Shown here: positions 1 to 12,300 of the stretch, piece after piece
Position numbering within the stretch: the first letter of the stretch is position 1
How the letters are laid out: each line of letters starts with the position of its first letter
Assembly: GCA_025765595.1 (NCBI GenBank)
Contig: JAIVFH010000123.1
Coordinates: forward strand, 27,344 to 91,343
Length of the DNA stretch: 64,000 nucleotides
From: Obelidium mucronatum
Lineage: Eukaryota; Chytridiomycota; Chytridiomycetes; Chytridiales; Chytriomycetaceae
Direction of reading: 5' to 3'
Translations under genes and position numbers: made by a program
Notes under the pieces: generated by a model
Seen by the model: the letters and a program-made list of their open reading frames with translations, nothing else
What the model was told of the DNA's origin: nothing
Databases searched by the model: none

Positions 1-1268
1 TTGCAGCAGTCGAGATGCCTTTTTTGAAAAACAACCATGATCAGCTTCCAACACAAGATCATCTCCAAAAAAAAGGCAGTTTTTTTTTCGTACCACACAG
101 AGCTCTGCACATTGTAATACTCGTTCAAATCTGCCTCCCCAGAAACACCCAACACCTGGTTCCACGCATTTAATTCAAACAGTCGCACAGCTTTGGAAAG
201 AAGGCCGGCAGAAAGATAGAAAATCAAGATGGTGGCTCCGACAAAGAAGGATCTCATTTTCATGGAGTTGCCGGCGCGATAAATAGCAAGACCAACGAGA
301 GCACCACATGCAAGACCAGCTAGTACCGCGAAGGGAATGTTTCCCGGGCTATCGCTTGCTGCGGTCTAAAAATTATTTAAAGTGAAGTTAAAATAAAAAA
401 ATAAAAAATCAGCAATCTCAACTCCTCCAAGAAAGATCATCCCCTCCAGCCCTTCACGCAGAATAGTTACGAAAGGAATCCAAAAGAAAGCTTGGGTAGA
501 TCCACTGCTCTGGCTCACTGCGGCAACGGCATTTTGCGGTTCCTTTACCGGCTCCTGAAAAGTAACAACAGATTCCATTCTCTTCACTGGTGGAGCTTGA
601 TCAGCGATAACAAAGTCTACCGATTCCCCTGTAGCCGCGTCATTATTCATGAGCGTCGACGCAGACACTCTGTTTCCTTCTAATTCAGAAGCCGCCATCT
701 CCTTTCTTGAATTTTGTTTAGACAAGGCCCCGCCGCCGATACTCGACGTGAAACGGCTACTGTGCTCCGAGAATAATTTTTCGAGCTTCTTGTGCCATTT
801 GGCAGTTAATTTATCCGATTTGGCAAATGCAAACGCCATGACAGACAAGAGAATACATGCAATGAGTTGGAACACGGCCTCCCACAAAACCTCAGTTGAT
901 GCCCTAAAGAAGCAAAAGTTTTTGATTGGAACTTTGAAGAGAAAAAGGAAGTCATGGAATACGCTTTTTTTTTCATACCACAGGTTGGACGCGTATTTGA
1001 ACCACAACACCAAAAACACGGCTCCAATCGACATTGAGACGAGAAGTCCTGTTATGCTCCCAAGCCACATTGCTCGACACAGAACGCGTTTCATTTCCAA
1101 ATCCGCTTGAAAGAACTTGTTGACGAAAGACAGCATAACAGAGATGACGATTCCAGCTTCAGTACATTCTGAAGCAGTGCAAAGAAAAGTCAGACTAATT
1201 TGACCAATTCGGAGAAGTATCAAACCTCTGAATAATACGAAGAAGACGGGCAGCGAGAAGCCCACCAT
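1..1268 (-). CDS. FTR1: FTR1-type high-affinity iron permease (C-terminus beyond window edge)
   Basis: Polytopic plasma-membrane permease that imports Fe3+ together with a multicopper ferroxidase in fungi. Exons on the minus strand read 1268-1226, 1168-979, 903-423, 365-94 and 18-1, with GT-AG introns of 57, 75, 57 and 75 nt. Splicing restores both diagnostic REXXE iron-binding motifs: RECTE across intron 1 and REGLE in exon 3. Hydrophobic segments follow each. The last intron restores an SVWHLDCC stretch, typical of the conserved region before the final FTR1 helices, so the gene runs off the left edge. A charged Ser-rich loop (about 745-580) separates the two REXXE halves. No ferroxidase gene is visible here. 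Intron placement is by reading; family assignment is strong. Confidence 0.87.
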
Positions 1269-1443
1269 AGCTGCTCTTTCCTGTCAAAAATAAAATAAAA
1301 GCGCGAATCTTTTGTTTGGGCCTTGTGTCTATTGTTATTGGTTGTTTGTCCTCCGAAAAAAAAATGGCAAAAAAGAAGTGCACTCAAAAAAAAAAGAAGG
1401 AAGGAACCACTAAAAACATTACTGCACTTAAATTCTGATAACT

Positions 1444-4367
1444 TTATTGCTTGCTCTCCAACTCCTTGATACGATCCACCAACACTTGGATTTCCTTCTT
1501 GAACGACGCAGTTACTCTCTCCTCAACCTGGTTAACTGCATCCGCCAATAATGGTTTCAACACTTCAGCCACTACTTGCGAATCAATGCCACCTTTTGCG
1601 TCCGCTTTTGTATTAGCACCGCTGACGGCAGCCCCTTGCCCAGAAACCACTCTAAGCGAAACAGCAGGCTTCCCCTGCTTCGGCAGCTGCTCTTCCTTCG
1701 TGAGAATCGACAAAACCTTTTCCTCTTGCATCCATCCATGCACAGTCAAGTCACTGCTGCTGTCCAACGACCCCAGTACATAATCCGTCGCCTCCTCTCC
1801 TCCAATTGCATCTCCATAAGGTGGAACTCGGAAATACCCGACACTTTTCATTGCGGCGCTTTCAGTCGTGAACCGAATGGCTACGACGGAGCGGCGCTGG
1901 AAATCAATGACTGCATACGCAGAATGACGAAACTGTGCATTTTCAGCTTCATCTGAGAAAAAGAAGGGAGTCAAGTTGTACGTTCCAAGCTGCTTGGTTT
2001 CGCTCTTTTCGGGACTTTGGGATTCAGCTTGATTAACAATGTGTCGTAACGTTGGGATTCCAAACGTCATGCCCCTCCCAGTCCATCCAACTGTCGATAC
2101 GAAAAATGATTAATTCAAACAAAGAATTGAAGGAGATACAATATAAAAATAAAAAATAAAAAATAAAAGCATAAAATAAAAAATAAAAAATAAAAAAATA
2201 AAAAAAAAACTAAGAGATATTACACACCTGCAAACTCTGTTGCTATTTTCTCACGGGGATCAAGATACTCAGCGTCGTACGCAGGTTCCTTCTTCATTTC
2301 GATAGACACAATTTCTCGCTCACAGACATCCACATCATCCGTTTCCAAAACAAAGACAGCTTCTTTTTCAGCACTCTTGAGGTACAAAGCAGGAAGCGGA
2401 AACTCCACCAATCCCCCAAACTTTTCACCATTCATATCTTCTAGCTCCACATCCAAAACCAATGGAGCTCCTGATCGATACGCGATCCACGAAAAGTTGC
2501 AGTTGGACCCGGTCCTGTTGTCTGGGTAATACCTATGCACTTGAATCGCCATGTCAGCAACTATGGTTGCGGTTCCAAAGGCAGGGATGCTGATTGGAAG
2601 TATGTCGCTGCCGCTGCTTCCACCGGTTTTAACCCTCCAAGTGACGGTTTCTAATCTCTTCCATTCATTTGTTGCCACGAAATCATCCCCGTCTTCATCC
2701 CCTTCACCTCGCTCCTTGATCACTACAAGATTGCCGTCATCTCCTTCCAACCGCAGCTTTGCAAACACACGTCCATCCAGTAAAAGGTTTGTTTCCTTGG
2801 ACCTGTTGATTATCGCAACTTCTACGGTCAAATAATCCACCCTGTGATATCCATCGTGTCGAACACTTGTATCCAACACACGTAAATGAAAACCTCCAGG
2901 TACGGAAGACCAAGTCGGAAGTTCATCGTCTCTTTTTCGGGGGCTTAAATTTTGAATACGGCGTCCCTGAAATAAACTCGATTCTGGAAAGTTGTATGGA
3001 TTCTGGGAATTTGCCAACGAAGCAGGGAGTGGGACTTCTCCAAACTGCTTTCCTTGAGAGAAAATCGGAGGACTACTCAATACGGGTCCATTCAAGTTTG
3101 ATGCAGAGGGCCATTCAAAGTAGACGGTGGCAGTTGAAGGGGAGAGACTCGTTTTGGTTGAGCATGAGATGTGAAGGCCTTTGACATTCCCAACCTGAGA
3201 ATCGAGGATCCATTCAACAGACACTCTTTCTCTATCACTTCCAATTAACTCCACAATTGATTTTTGAGTGTTGGCGCTGTCCATCACTTCAGTTCTTGAG
3301 AAAGTTTGAAAATACACTTGTGCATTTGCCCCCCCGCATTCTACATCCACAAAGAGTTTGTTGCTGTATTTATCGCCTGCTGATTGCAGAATGGCGCCAA
3401 CACTTGCACTGACGGTTCGATCCGGTTTAGATGTTGCTGCAAAATCGTTGGCTACAACAACAGCAAACAATTGCCTCATGTTTGTGTAATTCATCAATCC
3501 GCTTCTCCAGTCCCAAAAAGCAGCATAAGGAAAATTGTTGTGATGGGTAAAAGCGTGTTTCTGTCGTTGACATCCCGATTCTTTGCTTCCACTAGTGCCA
3601 CAGCAAGCATTGTAGGGTTTGGCATGGAATCGACAAGCACCCACTCCATTTTCAGATTCTTTAACGTCAAGTGCGCATTGAACGCAAGTAAATGTGGGTT
3701 CTGGGCCCAATTCCAACTGGAAAAAGTAGATTTGCCGGAACTTTGGCCACACTTGGAATGACAAACGTGATTGGATGATGGCAATCTTGTCATTGAGATC
3801 TTCCGGGTTCAAAAAGATTCCTGGAAAAGAGAGGACTGCTTCCACGGTATCTTTAGCACTGGATCCCTGGAGTTTGGAAACAAACTTTGCAATATCAAAC
3901 GGCGCGAATACTCGCGACGATCCTGTTTGCTGAAAAGAGCCAACCAAAAGCGGGATGATCTGAGGAAAACAGGGAAGAGTGAGTGGACGGTATATTCTTT
4001 CTGACAAGTGGACAGTACATCAATCGCGCCTTCCTTGTTGAGCGCCACCGCTGCTTGCCATTCTCTGAGCAGGCCGCTGTCTTGCTGGGCGAGCGCCGCC
4101 AGCGAGTTCTCGGAGACGACGGGCAGAAAGAGACACGAGCGCGCGAGGCCTGTGCGGCGCAACGTCAGAAAAAACAAAGCAAAACAAAACTCCGACAAAC
4201 GCACCGCCGAGTCGGTCGCCGTCGCGGGCGCCGAATGCGCGCACGAGCACCGGCCGCGCCTCGCCGAGCACGCCGCCGGGCTGCGCCTGCAGCTTGCTCG
4301 CCACCGCATCTGCGACGCCATCATCCGCTGCGCACACAAAGATGTGGAACTGCTTCTGGTCGCTCAT
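1444..4367 (-). CDS. TIR-domain protein with CHORD-like zinc cluster and C-terminal coiled coil
   Basis: Four exons (4367-4205, 4149-4019, 3959-2228, 2090-1444; introns 55, 59 and 137 nt) give 890 residues. Residues 1-105 read as a TIR fold: a beta-strand start (HIFVCAADD), the strand LFLPVVSENSL at 61-71, LLREWQAAVAL at 81-91 with Glu84 where TIR NADases carry the catalytic Glu, and the strand IIPLLVG at 99-105, which appears only after splicing intron 2. A zinc-cluster pattern follows: C190, C193, C207, H210, C217, C218, C228, H233, spaced much like a CHORD domain (CxYH, CC, GC, H). The middle is beta-rich and unrecognised; the last 40 residues look like a coiled coil. TIR proteins act in immunity or self/non-self signalling in other lineages; the role here is unknown. 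CHORD assignment is tentative. Confidence 0.72.
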
Positions 4368-4459
4368 TTGTTTGAAGTAAACTAATTAATTACAAAAACC
4401 AGGCAAGTTTCATTTTCAATTTTCAATTTTCAATTTGTCGGACTTGAAACTCATTCAAC

Positions 4460-4610
4460 TCATTCCGCCAAGGTAATCCTTCCCCTGTGGATATCATCCA
4501 AAAGAATACGCATTGATGAAACAATCCTGTCCATTTGCTCTCCAGATACAGTCGGTCCAATGGGTACAAACTGGTATCTGCAAGAATGTTACACTTAGGT
4601 ACCCGTATAC

Positions 4611-4641
<31 letters not shown>

Positions 4642-6880
4642 ACCCATATCCATATCGCTTTGCCATGTTTTGAAACTGTTGATTGCCTACACCTCGTTCA
4701 GGAGGTTTCAACTCCAAAACCCCCGCAACAGGAAGCCTTCGAAGATACATTGTCCATGCAAACGAGGCTCCATGTGGGCCGACAAATAAGTCTGTTCCTC
4801 GAGATATCGCCAGCTGATCATCAAAGCTTATTGCTGCAAAGTCGACAGCTCGAAATTCTACAGGTACAGTCGATTCCTTTTCCCAATTTTTCGTTTCATT
4901 TCTGAGCATTTCAATCAGAGTCGCTTCGTTCTTCACGATTCTTTTCAACTTTGGTTCGGATCCCTCAACAAAGTCTTTGGGCGGTTTGACATCTGTGCCA
5001 TCCACACCATGCAACTGGAGTCCAAACACGCCCCCCTCATCCAGATAGCCATGCAGAGTTGAAGATTGCCGCCTCGCAAATGTAACAACAATGGTCCTAT
5101 CCATCATTCGCTTGGCAGCACTCCAAGACCGAGGTCCTCCTCTTGTAATTCCTGCAAAAAATATTCTTCGAACAGATTCCTCAAACATGAGTCCATATTT
5201 TTGAGTTTTCACTGGAAATGGTAACCAATCCGGCAACTTTTCCTTTCCAACCCGTTTCCTATTGTCATTCTTGTTATTGCCAATTTGACCAAACACATTC
5301 CGTGTATCCCAATACCGCCCTCGATCCAGCACAAACTCTCGAAACGCTTGAAACAGCGGACTTCCAACACAATTGCTTTTTTTGCCTCCATCGCGCGCCA
5401 TAGGACTGATTCCGCCATGTATTCCCCATATCGCGCGTCTCACACAAAGGTTGGGACTACCATTTCCCTTCCAATTTTCCAGCCGTCTTTTTGCTGCTTT
5501 AGATAGCTGCCTTAAATCCACGAGACGCCTACTAGATGTGAATATATGGCTCCACGCTTTCGTGTATGGCCCGTCTGAATTCCGTTGGTCAAGGAGAATT
5601 GGCTGAATCGCGTCTGCAGAGATGTTGAGAAGCGAATAAACCAAGAACGTGTTCATGGCATCTTGGTGGAATTGGAAAGGGTTTGTCGTATCCCATCGAG
5701 AAATGAAAAAGAGCGGGGTGTCCAACCTGTCAAAAATAAAGTCAAGTCAAAAAAAAAAGATATAATGGTCGACTTTTAGAGCCTACCACAAGTCACATTG
5801 GATATTTTCATTCTCTTTGGGATTGAGTACTTCCATACCGTCTGGTGTCAATTATTTAAAATAATGGAGGGTTAAAACTGTTTGAGAGATCAACAAACCA
5901 AACATCCAGCCCGCGGCCCCGCCTCCAAACCCTCGACCGAACCAAGAATTTTCATCCAAATGACACAATGTTTCCATCGACCCAAATATGGCTGGAAGGT
6001 CCTGCCCCTTCCTGCGATCAGGCATTTTTGGTAGCAAATCCAATTTGATAGCCAAATTTCGAGTTTCGCAATATCTCTGCGGTATATTGGTATCCAAAGT
6101 GCCGCATCGTATTCGCGACGCGGTTTTTGATGACGGTTCAGCTGTGATTGGGGTGTTGGAATTCCTCCATTTAAATTGGTTTTCAGAATTCCCCCGATCC
6201 GTGTGTATATCCTGCTCAATCAAGTCATTTTCTTGTTGCACCTCCGCATAGTTGAATTCCTTTTTTTTCTTTTTATCCGCCATGTACGTGCTCAGTTTCT
6301 TTTGCATGTGAACCAGCCATCCGTTAAATGCCGCCACTCCGCCAGTCTCTATTTTTTTGCTCATATAAGTTTCACCATATTCAGCCAAGTCATCGCCAAA
6401 CTTCCACGTATCCGCCAACAATTCACTATTTCCACACTCCAAATGAGGCAAAGCAAGGAAATCTGCCAAGAATTCCCCATTATTAAAGTAATCGCATTTG
6501 TTATTCTCAATCTCTGGATCCGCTATTCGCATAGCATGCTCCAAGTACGTGCGTGGTTTGTACTCTTGCCGCAGCACACTTCCCCAATGGTGTCTGAAAA
6601 GCAATGGCGTTTGAGCTTGTTGAATTTGCCTTTCATTCACTGCCTTTGTCGCTGCTTCTCTCCACAGTCTTTGGATCCTTTCAAACTCACGTAGAGCACG
6701 ACCAACAACTGCCACGAGGACAACAAGGAGCCCGATAAGAAGAAGGAGTGATATTCTTTTGCATCGCTTGTTGTACGACGCGAACGAGGCGCGTAGGCAA
6801 CGGGTGTCTGTGGGGTTGATATTGGTGGCAGGACGACTTAGGGGATTTCCGTCCCCGAGAACCTGCGATTTTACGCGCAT
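4460..6880 (-). CDS. GT61-family glycosyltransferase, type II membrane protein
   Basis: Four exons (6880-5899, 5841-5787, 5726-4644, 4577-4460; introns 57, 60 and 66 nt) encode 745 residues. A basic N-terminus followed by a hydrophobic span at residues 43-62 gives type II topology, as in Golgi enzymes. The catalytic part shows GT61 (DUF563/EOGT-xylosyltransferase) signatures: FFISRWDTTNPFQFHQD, then a WGIHGG region, and near the end FVGPHGASFAWTMYLRR followed by VLELKPPE. GT61 enzymes transfer xylose or GlcNAc from nucleotide sugars to glycans or proteins; donor and acceptor cannot be told here. The third intron contains a run of about 23 T directly after the donor, yet splicing restores a continuous YGYQFVPIGP C-terminus. 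The stop lies 92 bp from the start codon of the TIR gene on the same strand. Confidence 0.8.
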
Positions 6881-7364
6881 TGGATCCCTTTAATAGAATT
6901 TTTTTTGGTTGACTGCGCTTGCAAGTTGCGTTCTTGGAACTGGAATAAAATGGGTGTGTGAATAATAAAGGGGATGAGTCATCGCGTTACTTACTGGGCG
7001 AAAAAGACGCGGGCTGCACGCACGCGAACGGTTTATTGGTCAAAGAATGTTTCTAGAGATGCCAGTAGATGCGGCTGCCGCGGTTGACAGGAAAGGGGGA
7101 GGGGGGGAAGATGGGATCAAGTTGTGTTTTTGCCAAGAAATGGAAATGACAATTCTGATGGATTCCGTTCTTGTAGAGAGATTTATCTTCAGCTGAGTTG
7201 AAATTTCAAAAAAGAATGGCCCCGCCTTTTTAGTTTTGGATTCTTTGCTCCCCTTCCAGACAAGCTGCAATTTCTTTCAGACAAGAAAAGAATTGTACGG
7301 AAACCTATCGAAACCTGCGCTTAATGAAAATAGGGCGAGGAAAAAAGAAAAGAAAAACCCAGAA
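6881..7364. promoter_or_regulatory. Divergent intergenic region between GT61 and OYE genes
   Basis: This 484-bp gap separates the start codons of two divergent genes and must contain both promoters or 5' UTRs. It has homopurine/homopyrimidine stretches (for example 7090-7110) but no TATA box or operator I can defend. The OYE frame stays open upstream to an ATG at 7236, so the OYE start could be 43 codons earlier. Confidence 0.4.
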
Positions 7365-8846
<1,482 letters not shown>

Positions 8847-8936
8847 TTTTTGTGCCTCTGAAATTCTTCGTCATCAGAAATAAACCCATGGTTCTGCATT
8901 TTGACTGGAGAACAAACTTGTCGTCACCATGAACAC

Positions 8937-9029
8937 GGAGGGTTGAGTCCGATTTTCTGCGAGCGTCTTGCAAAAGTTCTTTTGGAAAAAAACAAGATAT
9001 TGATTATGGACGAAGCGATATCGTCCATA
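8937..9029 (+). pseudogene. ABC transporter nucleotide-binding domain fossil
   Basis: A short open stretch reads GLSPIFCERLAKVLL then KNKILIMDEAISSI. This parallels the ABC signature helix (LSxGQRQLxxLARALL) followed by Walker B and D-loop (ILxLDEATSSID) of ABCC/ABCB transporters, with the signature Gly/Gln and D-loop Asp mutated. No other transporter sequence surrounds it, so it is a relic fragment. Confidence 0.45.
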
Positions 9030-9087
9030 AAATCTTGGCAGAGTAGTATAGTACGCGGACTTGTGAAGAATAAGCTTCTTTGAGCCA

Positions 9088-9233
9088 TAGTGTCCCCTTT
9101 TCGAATCGTGTACACAATGTGAGTAGCATTTTGACTGCTGCGTTCAAGAAGATATACTGTCTGTAAGGAAAGACGGATCCTGTTGAAGTAGAATTATTGT
9201 CATAATACTGGAGAGGAATAGCGCGACTTTGTC
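9088..9233 (+). pseudogene. Decayed duplicate of the OYE 3' end
   Basis: Two blocks align by eye, in order, to the OYE coding sequence: the stretch ending in ATTTTGACTGC matches 8617-8665, and the block with GAAGATAT, GGAAAGACGGATCCTG and GAAGTAGAAT matches 8697-8835. Frames are destroyed by indels. It sits directly behind the intact gene, so a local tandem duplication has decayed. Confidence 0.6.
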
Positions 9234-9305
9234 TTCTTAGTCAATGGTGTGTAGATAGTTTGTTGTCAGAAGAGGAATTGTCAGAAAACAAACCTGTGAC
9301 AAAGA

Positions 9306-12300
9306 ATGGTCCTGTCCTCTACAGATTGCCAGATCCTTCGCGCGAGTTTCCCCTCTCTACAGAGCAGCATCGGAGCTAGTTGTACAACAGGCGAAGGCGT
9401 GTTGTTTCGTTCTGATCGCAATGGAAACTGCACTGCAATGTAATCCCTGACAGATCTATCGATTCAGCAAAATGACACGCTTTTTCAAACAGATCAATGC
9501 CAGCTCAAGGACTGACTGGAGAGCTTCCAGACTTATCTGCATTTACTGCGCTGACCTACTTGTATGCTCCAAAAATGATTTCTCATGTTATTCATCTACT
9601 TTCTCGACAGAGACCTCGAGAACAACCAATATACTGGCAATATTCCCGACTCCTGGAGCTCTCTTGGACCATTTAATTACTTAAACTTGAAGGGAAACAA
9701 TTTGACCGGATTTGGTATGAATCTGTTCTCGTTTCATAGTTTTCTACCAAAGGTTGTTTGACATTCGCAAAAACTCAGTTCCTTCGCAGTGGACCAGCTC
9801 AGATAAATATTCTTGGGGCACTTTGACTGGATACTATAGCAATGTTGTCGCTGCCATGAACTCGGACGGTTGCGTCCAGGTGTTTAGCTACACTTTTACC
9901 AAAATCGAGTCCATGTCGCAAACTACGCCGAATAACTTTACATGGACAGCCAGCGGATCGCTTAACTTTGGTACTCGGACTCCTATTTGTAATGTTGTAG
10001 TTGCCCCGAGGTTGGATGGTAAATTGGAAGTGTTTTCAATTATCGAAACATCTTCCACCACTGCAATATCTGGTGGGCCATCATACCACTATTCACAATC
10101 AAGCACAACCCCATTCTCCAGCGAGGATCCATTTGGAGGCTGGGTGGGTTGTGATGCTGTTGTTGTTCGAGATTCTTCAGGAAAGCTGCATTTTATGGGG
10201 TTGGGGGGATCTGCTACCTCAAGGATTTTGAGAGAAATTAAACAGACTGCTGCCAATACAAATACTTGGAGCGGCTGGAGTACCATTGCTTCCGGTGGTG
10301 GTCCCAACACATTGAAGCAAGTTTCCTCTGTTTTGAATGGGCAATTATTGGAGGTCTGGGGAGTGGGTTCAGGTGGTATGAAAAAGGTTGTTCAAGCAAG
10401 TGAAACAGCTTGGGGATCAGGCTCAACTTGGGTGACTGTATCATCGCGTGTAGATCTTGCTCAAATTCGTGTGATAAGGACTTTGAATGGGACCGTAATA
10501 CCATTCACGATTACGGTCACAGGAGATTTGCTTTATGGAACCAGCTTTGTCCGGATGGATACTTCCATTCAAAGCATGCAACCCATATTTAATCCTGCAT
10601 ACGACACTCTCTATCTGTTCTATGGAACTACCAGCAATATTGTCAAGTTTAGGACATTGGACGCGGATGTATGGTCCAATCCTACAACAGTTTCAGGTCA
10701 AAACATAACAAACTTCAGTGTTGTATTTCGCAATGATGGGTTGTGGCAACTGTTTGGCGTGAAGGGGAAGGGTCCAATCTATTTCACAAGTCCATCCCAA
10801 ATGTAAAAACTCAAAAACTAATGCTCCCAGTTATAAGATACTAAGATTAACTTGTAGTTTTGTGGAAGGAAATTGCTTTGCATCTCTATCTAGCCAACGA
10901 TATTGCCTTCCCCTGGCCTTGAGAAGTCAAGACTGTACGATCCTACACCAGGCGTTTCCAACGCTACAAGATAGTCTTGGGAGCATTCAATCAAGCTGTG
11001 CAGCTGGGTTTAATATACTGTACAAGACTGATGGCGGTGGAAACTGCGTCGCTATGTAAACATTGTGTATTTTGTTAAGTGATTGCACCTAAACTTGAAA
11101 ATCCAAGATCGATGCCTGCAAGAGGCCTTAATGGAACACTTCCAGACTTATCGGCCCTAAGATTTTTGACTTACATGTATTGTTTTTTTTGTCTTTTTCC
11201 ACTAATGAAAATCTAAGGCAACGTTCTTTCCTTATTTAGTGATTTAAGCAATAATGCGTACAGTGGGAACTTTCCTGCTTCGTGGTCTGGATATGCTTCG
11301 ATATCATACTTGAATATAAACAGCAATAGGGTGAATGGAACCGGTGAGCGCAAGTGATTCTTTATTACTGTACCCAGTAACCATTTTTTGTGCTAGCGCC
11401 GTCTACGTGGGGATCAAACGATAAAATTACGTGGGTACCCATCGCTGGTTCATACACAAACGTTCAAGTTGCCCAGAATTGGGATTCCAGACTGCAGATA
11501 TTTGCATATACTGCGAATGGTATTGACACCTTTCGTGAAACTACTGTCAAAAATATGACCTGGAGCGACGTGTATAACTTTGGAGCAGGTCTTACTGACA
11601 TTCAAGAGATTGCTGCAATGAGAGCTGGCGGTCGTGCCATAAATGTAGTGGCTGTTAGAAATATGTCGCAAAGGAATGGAGTCTTTGGCGGCTATGGACA
11701 TCATTATGCGCAAACAACGCCAAATAACGAGTCATTTGCGCTCGTTCAGCCAACAGGGATACTAGAGACCTGGATGACTAAACCAATGATTGCAGCAGGA
11801 GCAGGCAATAGTTGGAGAATGCTTGCTATAGGTGGAAATGATACATCACAAATTGTTCTTTCCAGAACCATGAGTGCTACTGGAGTGACGTGGAGCGAAT
11901 TGACAAATCCAGCCCCGTCGCCACTAACAGGAGTTACTCACCTTTCCGCTACAGTATCAAGTGGCTCTTCCTTCATTTTTGCTATGAGCCCGGGAAACTC
12001 AGTGAGATATTGTCAGATATATGCAACTGATGCTACTACAGCTAGGCGTTGGGTTCTGTCATCACCAACCTTAAATGGTACAAATGTGATTGGCTTTCAA
12101 GCAATAGCCACCTCTCGAGACTTTTTTTACACATTTATTCTCACAGACAGTAATGTTCTTTACCAAAGAATTGGTGCAATGTCGGATGATAAGCCTCTGA
12201 TTCGTGTAATTGATTCTGTTGAAAAATTCCAAACAACACGTGCACAAACCGGTCTTTTACTTTTTGTAAAAACAACTTCCAATGAACTGTTTTACATGGA

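Noticed and set aside
4625..4643. Poly-Phe stretch in a small minus-strand ORF
   Set aside because: It is the T-run of an intron in the GT61 gene; splicing gives a conserved continuous C-terminus.
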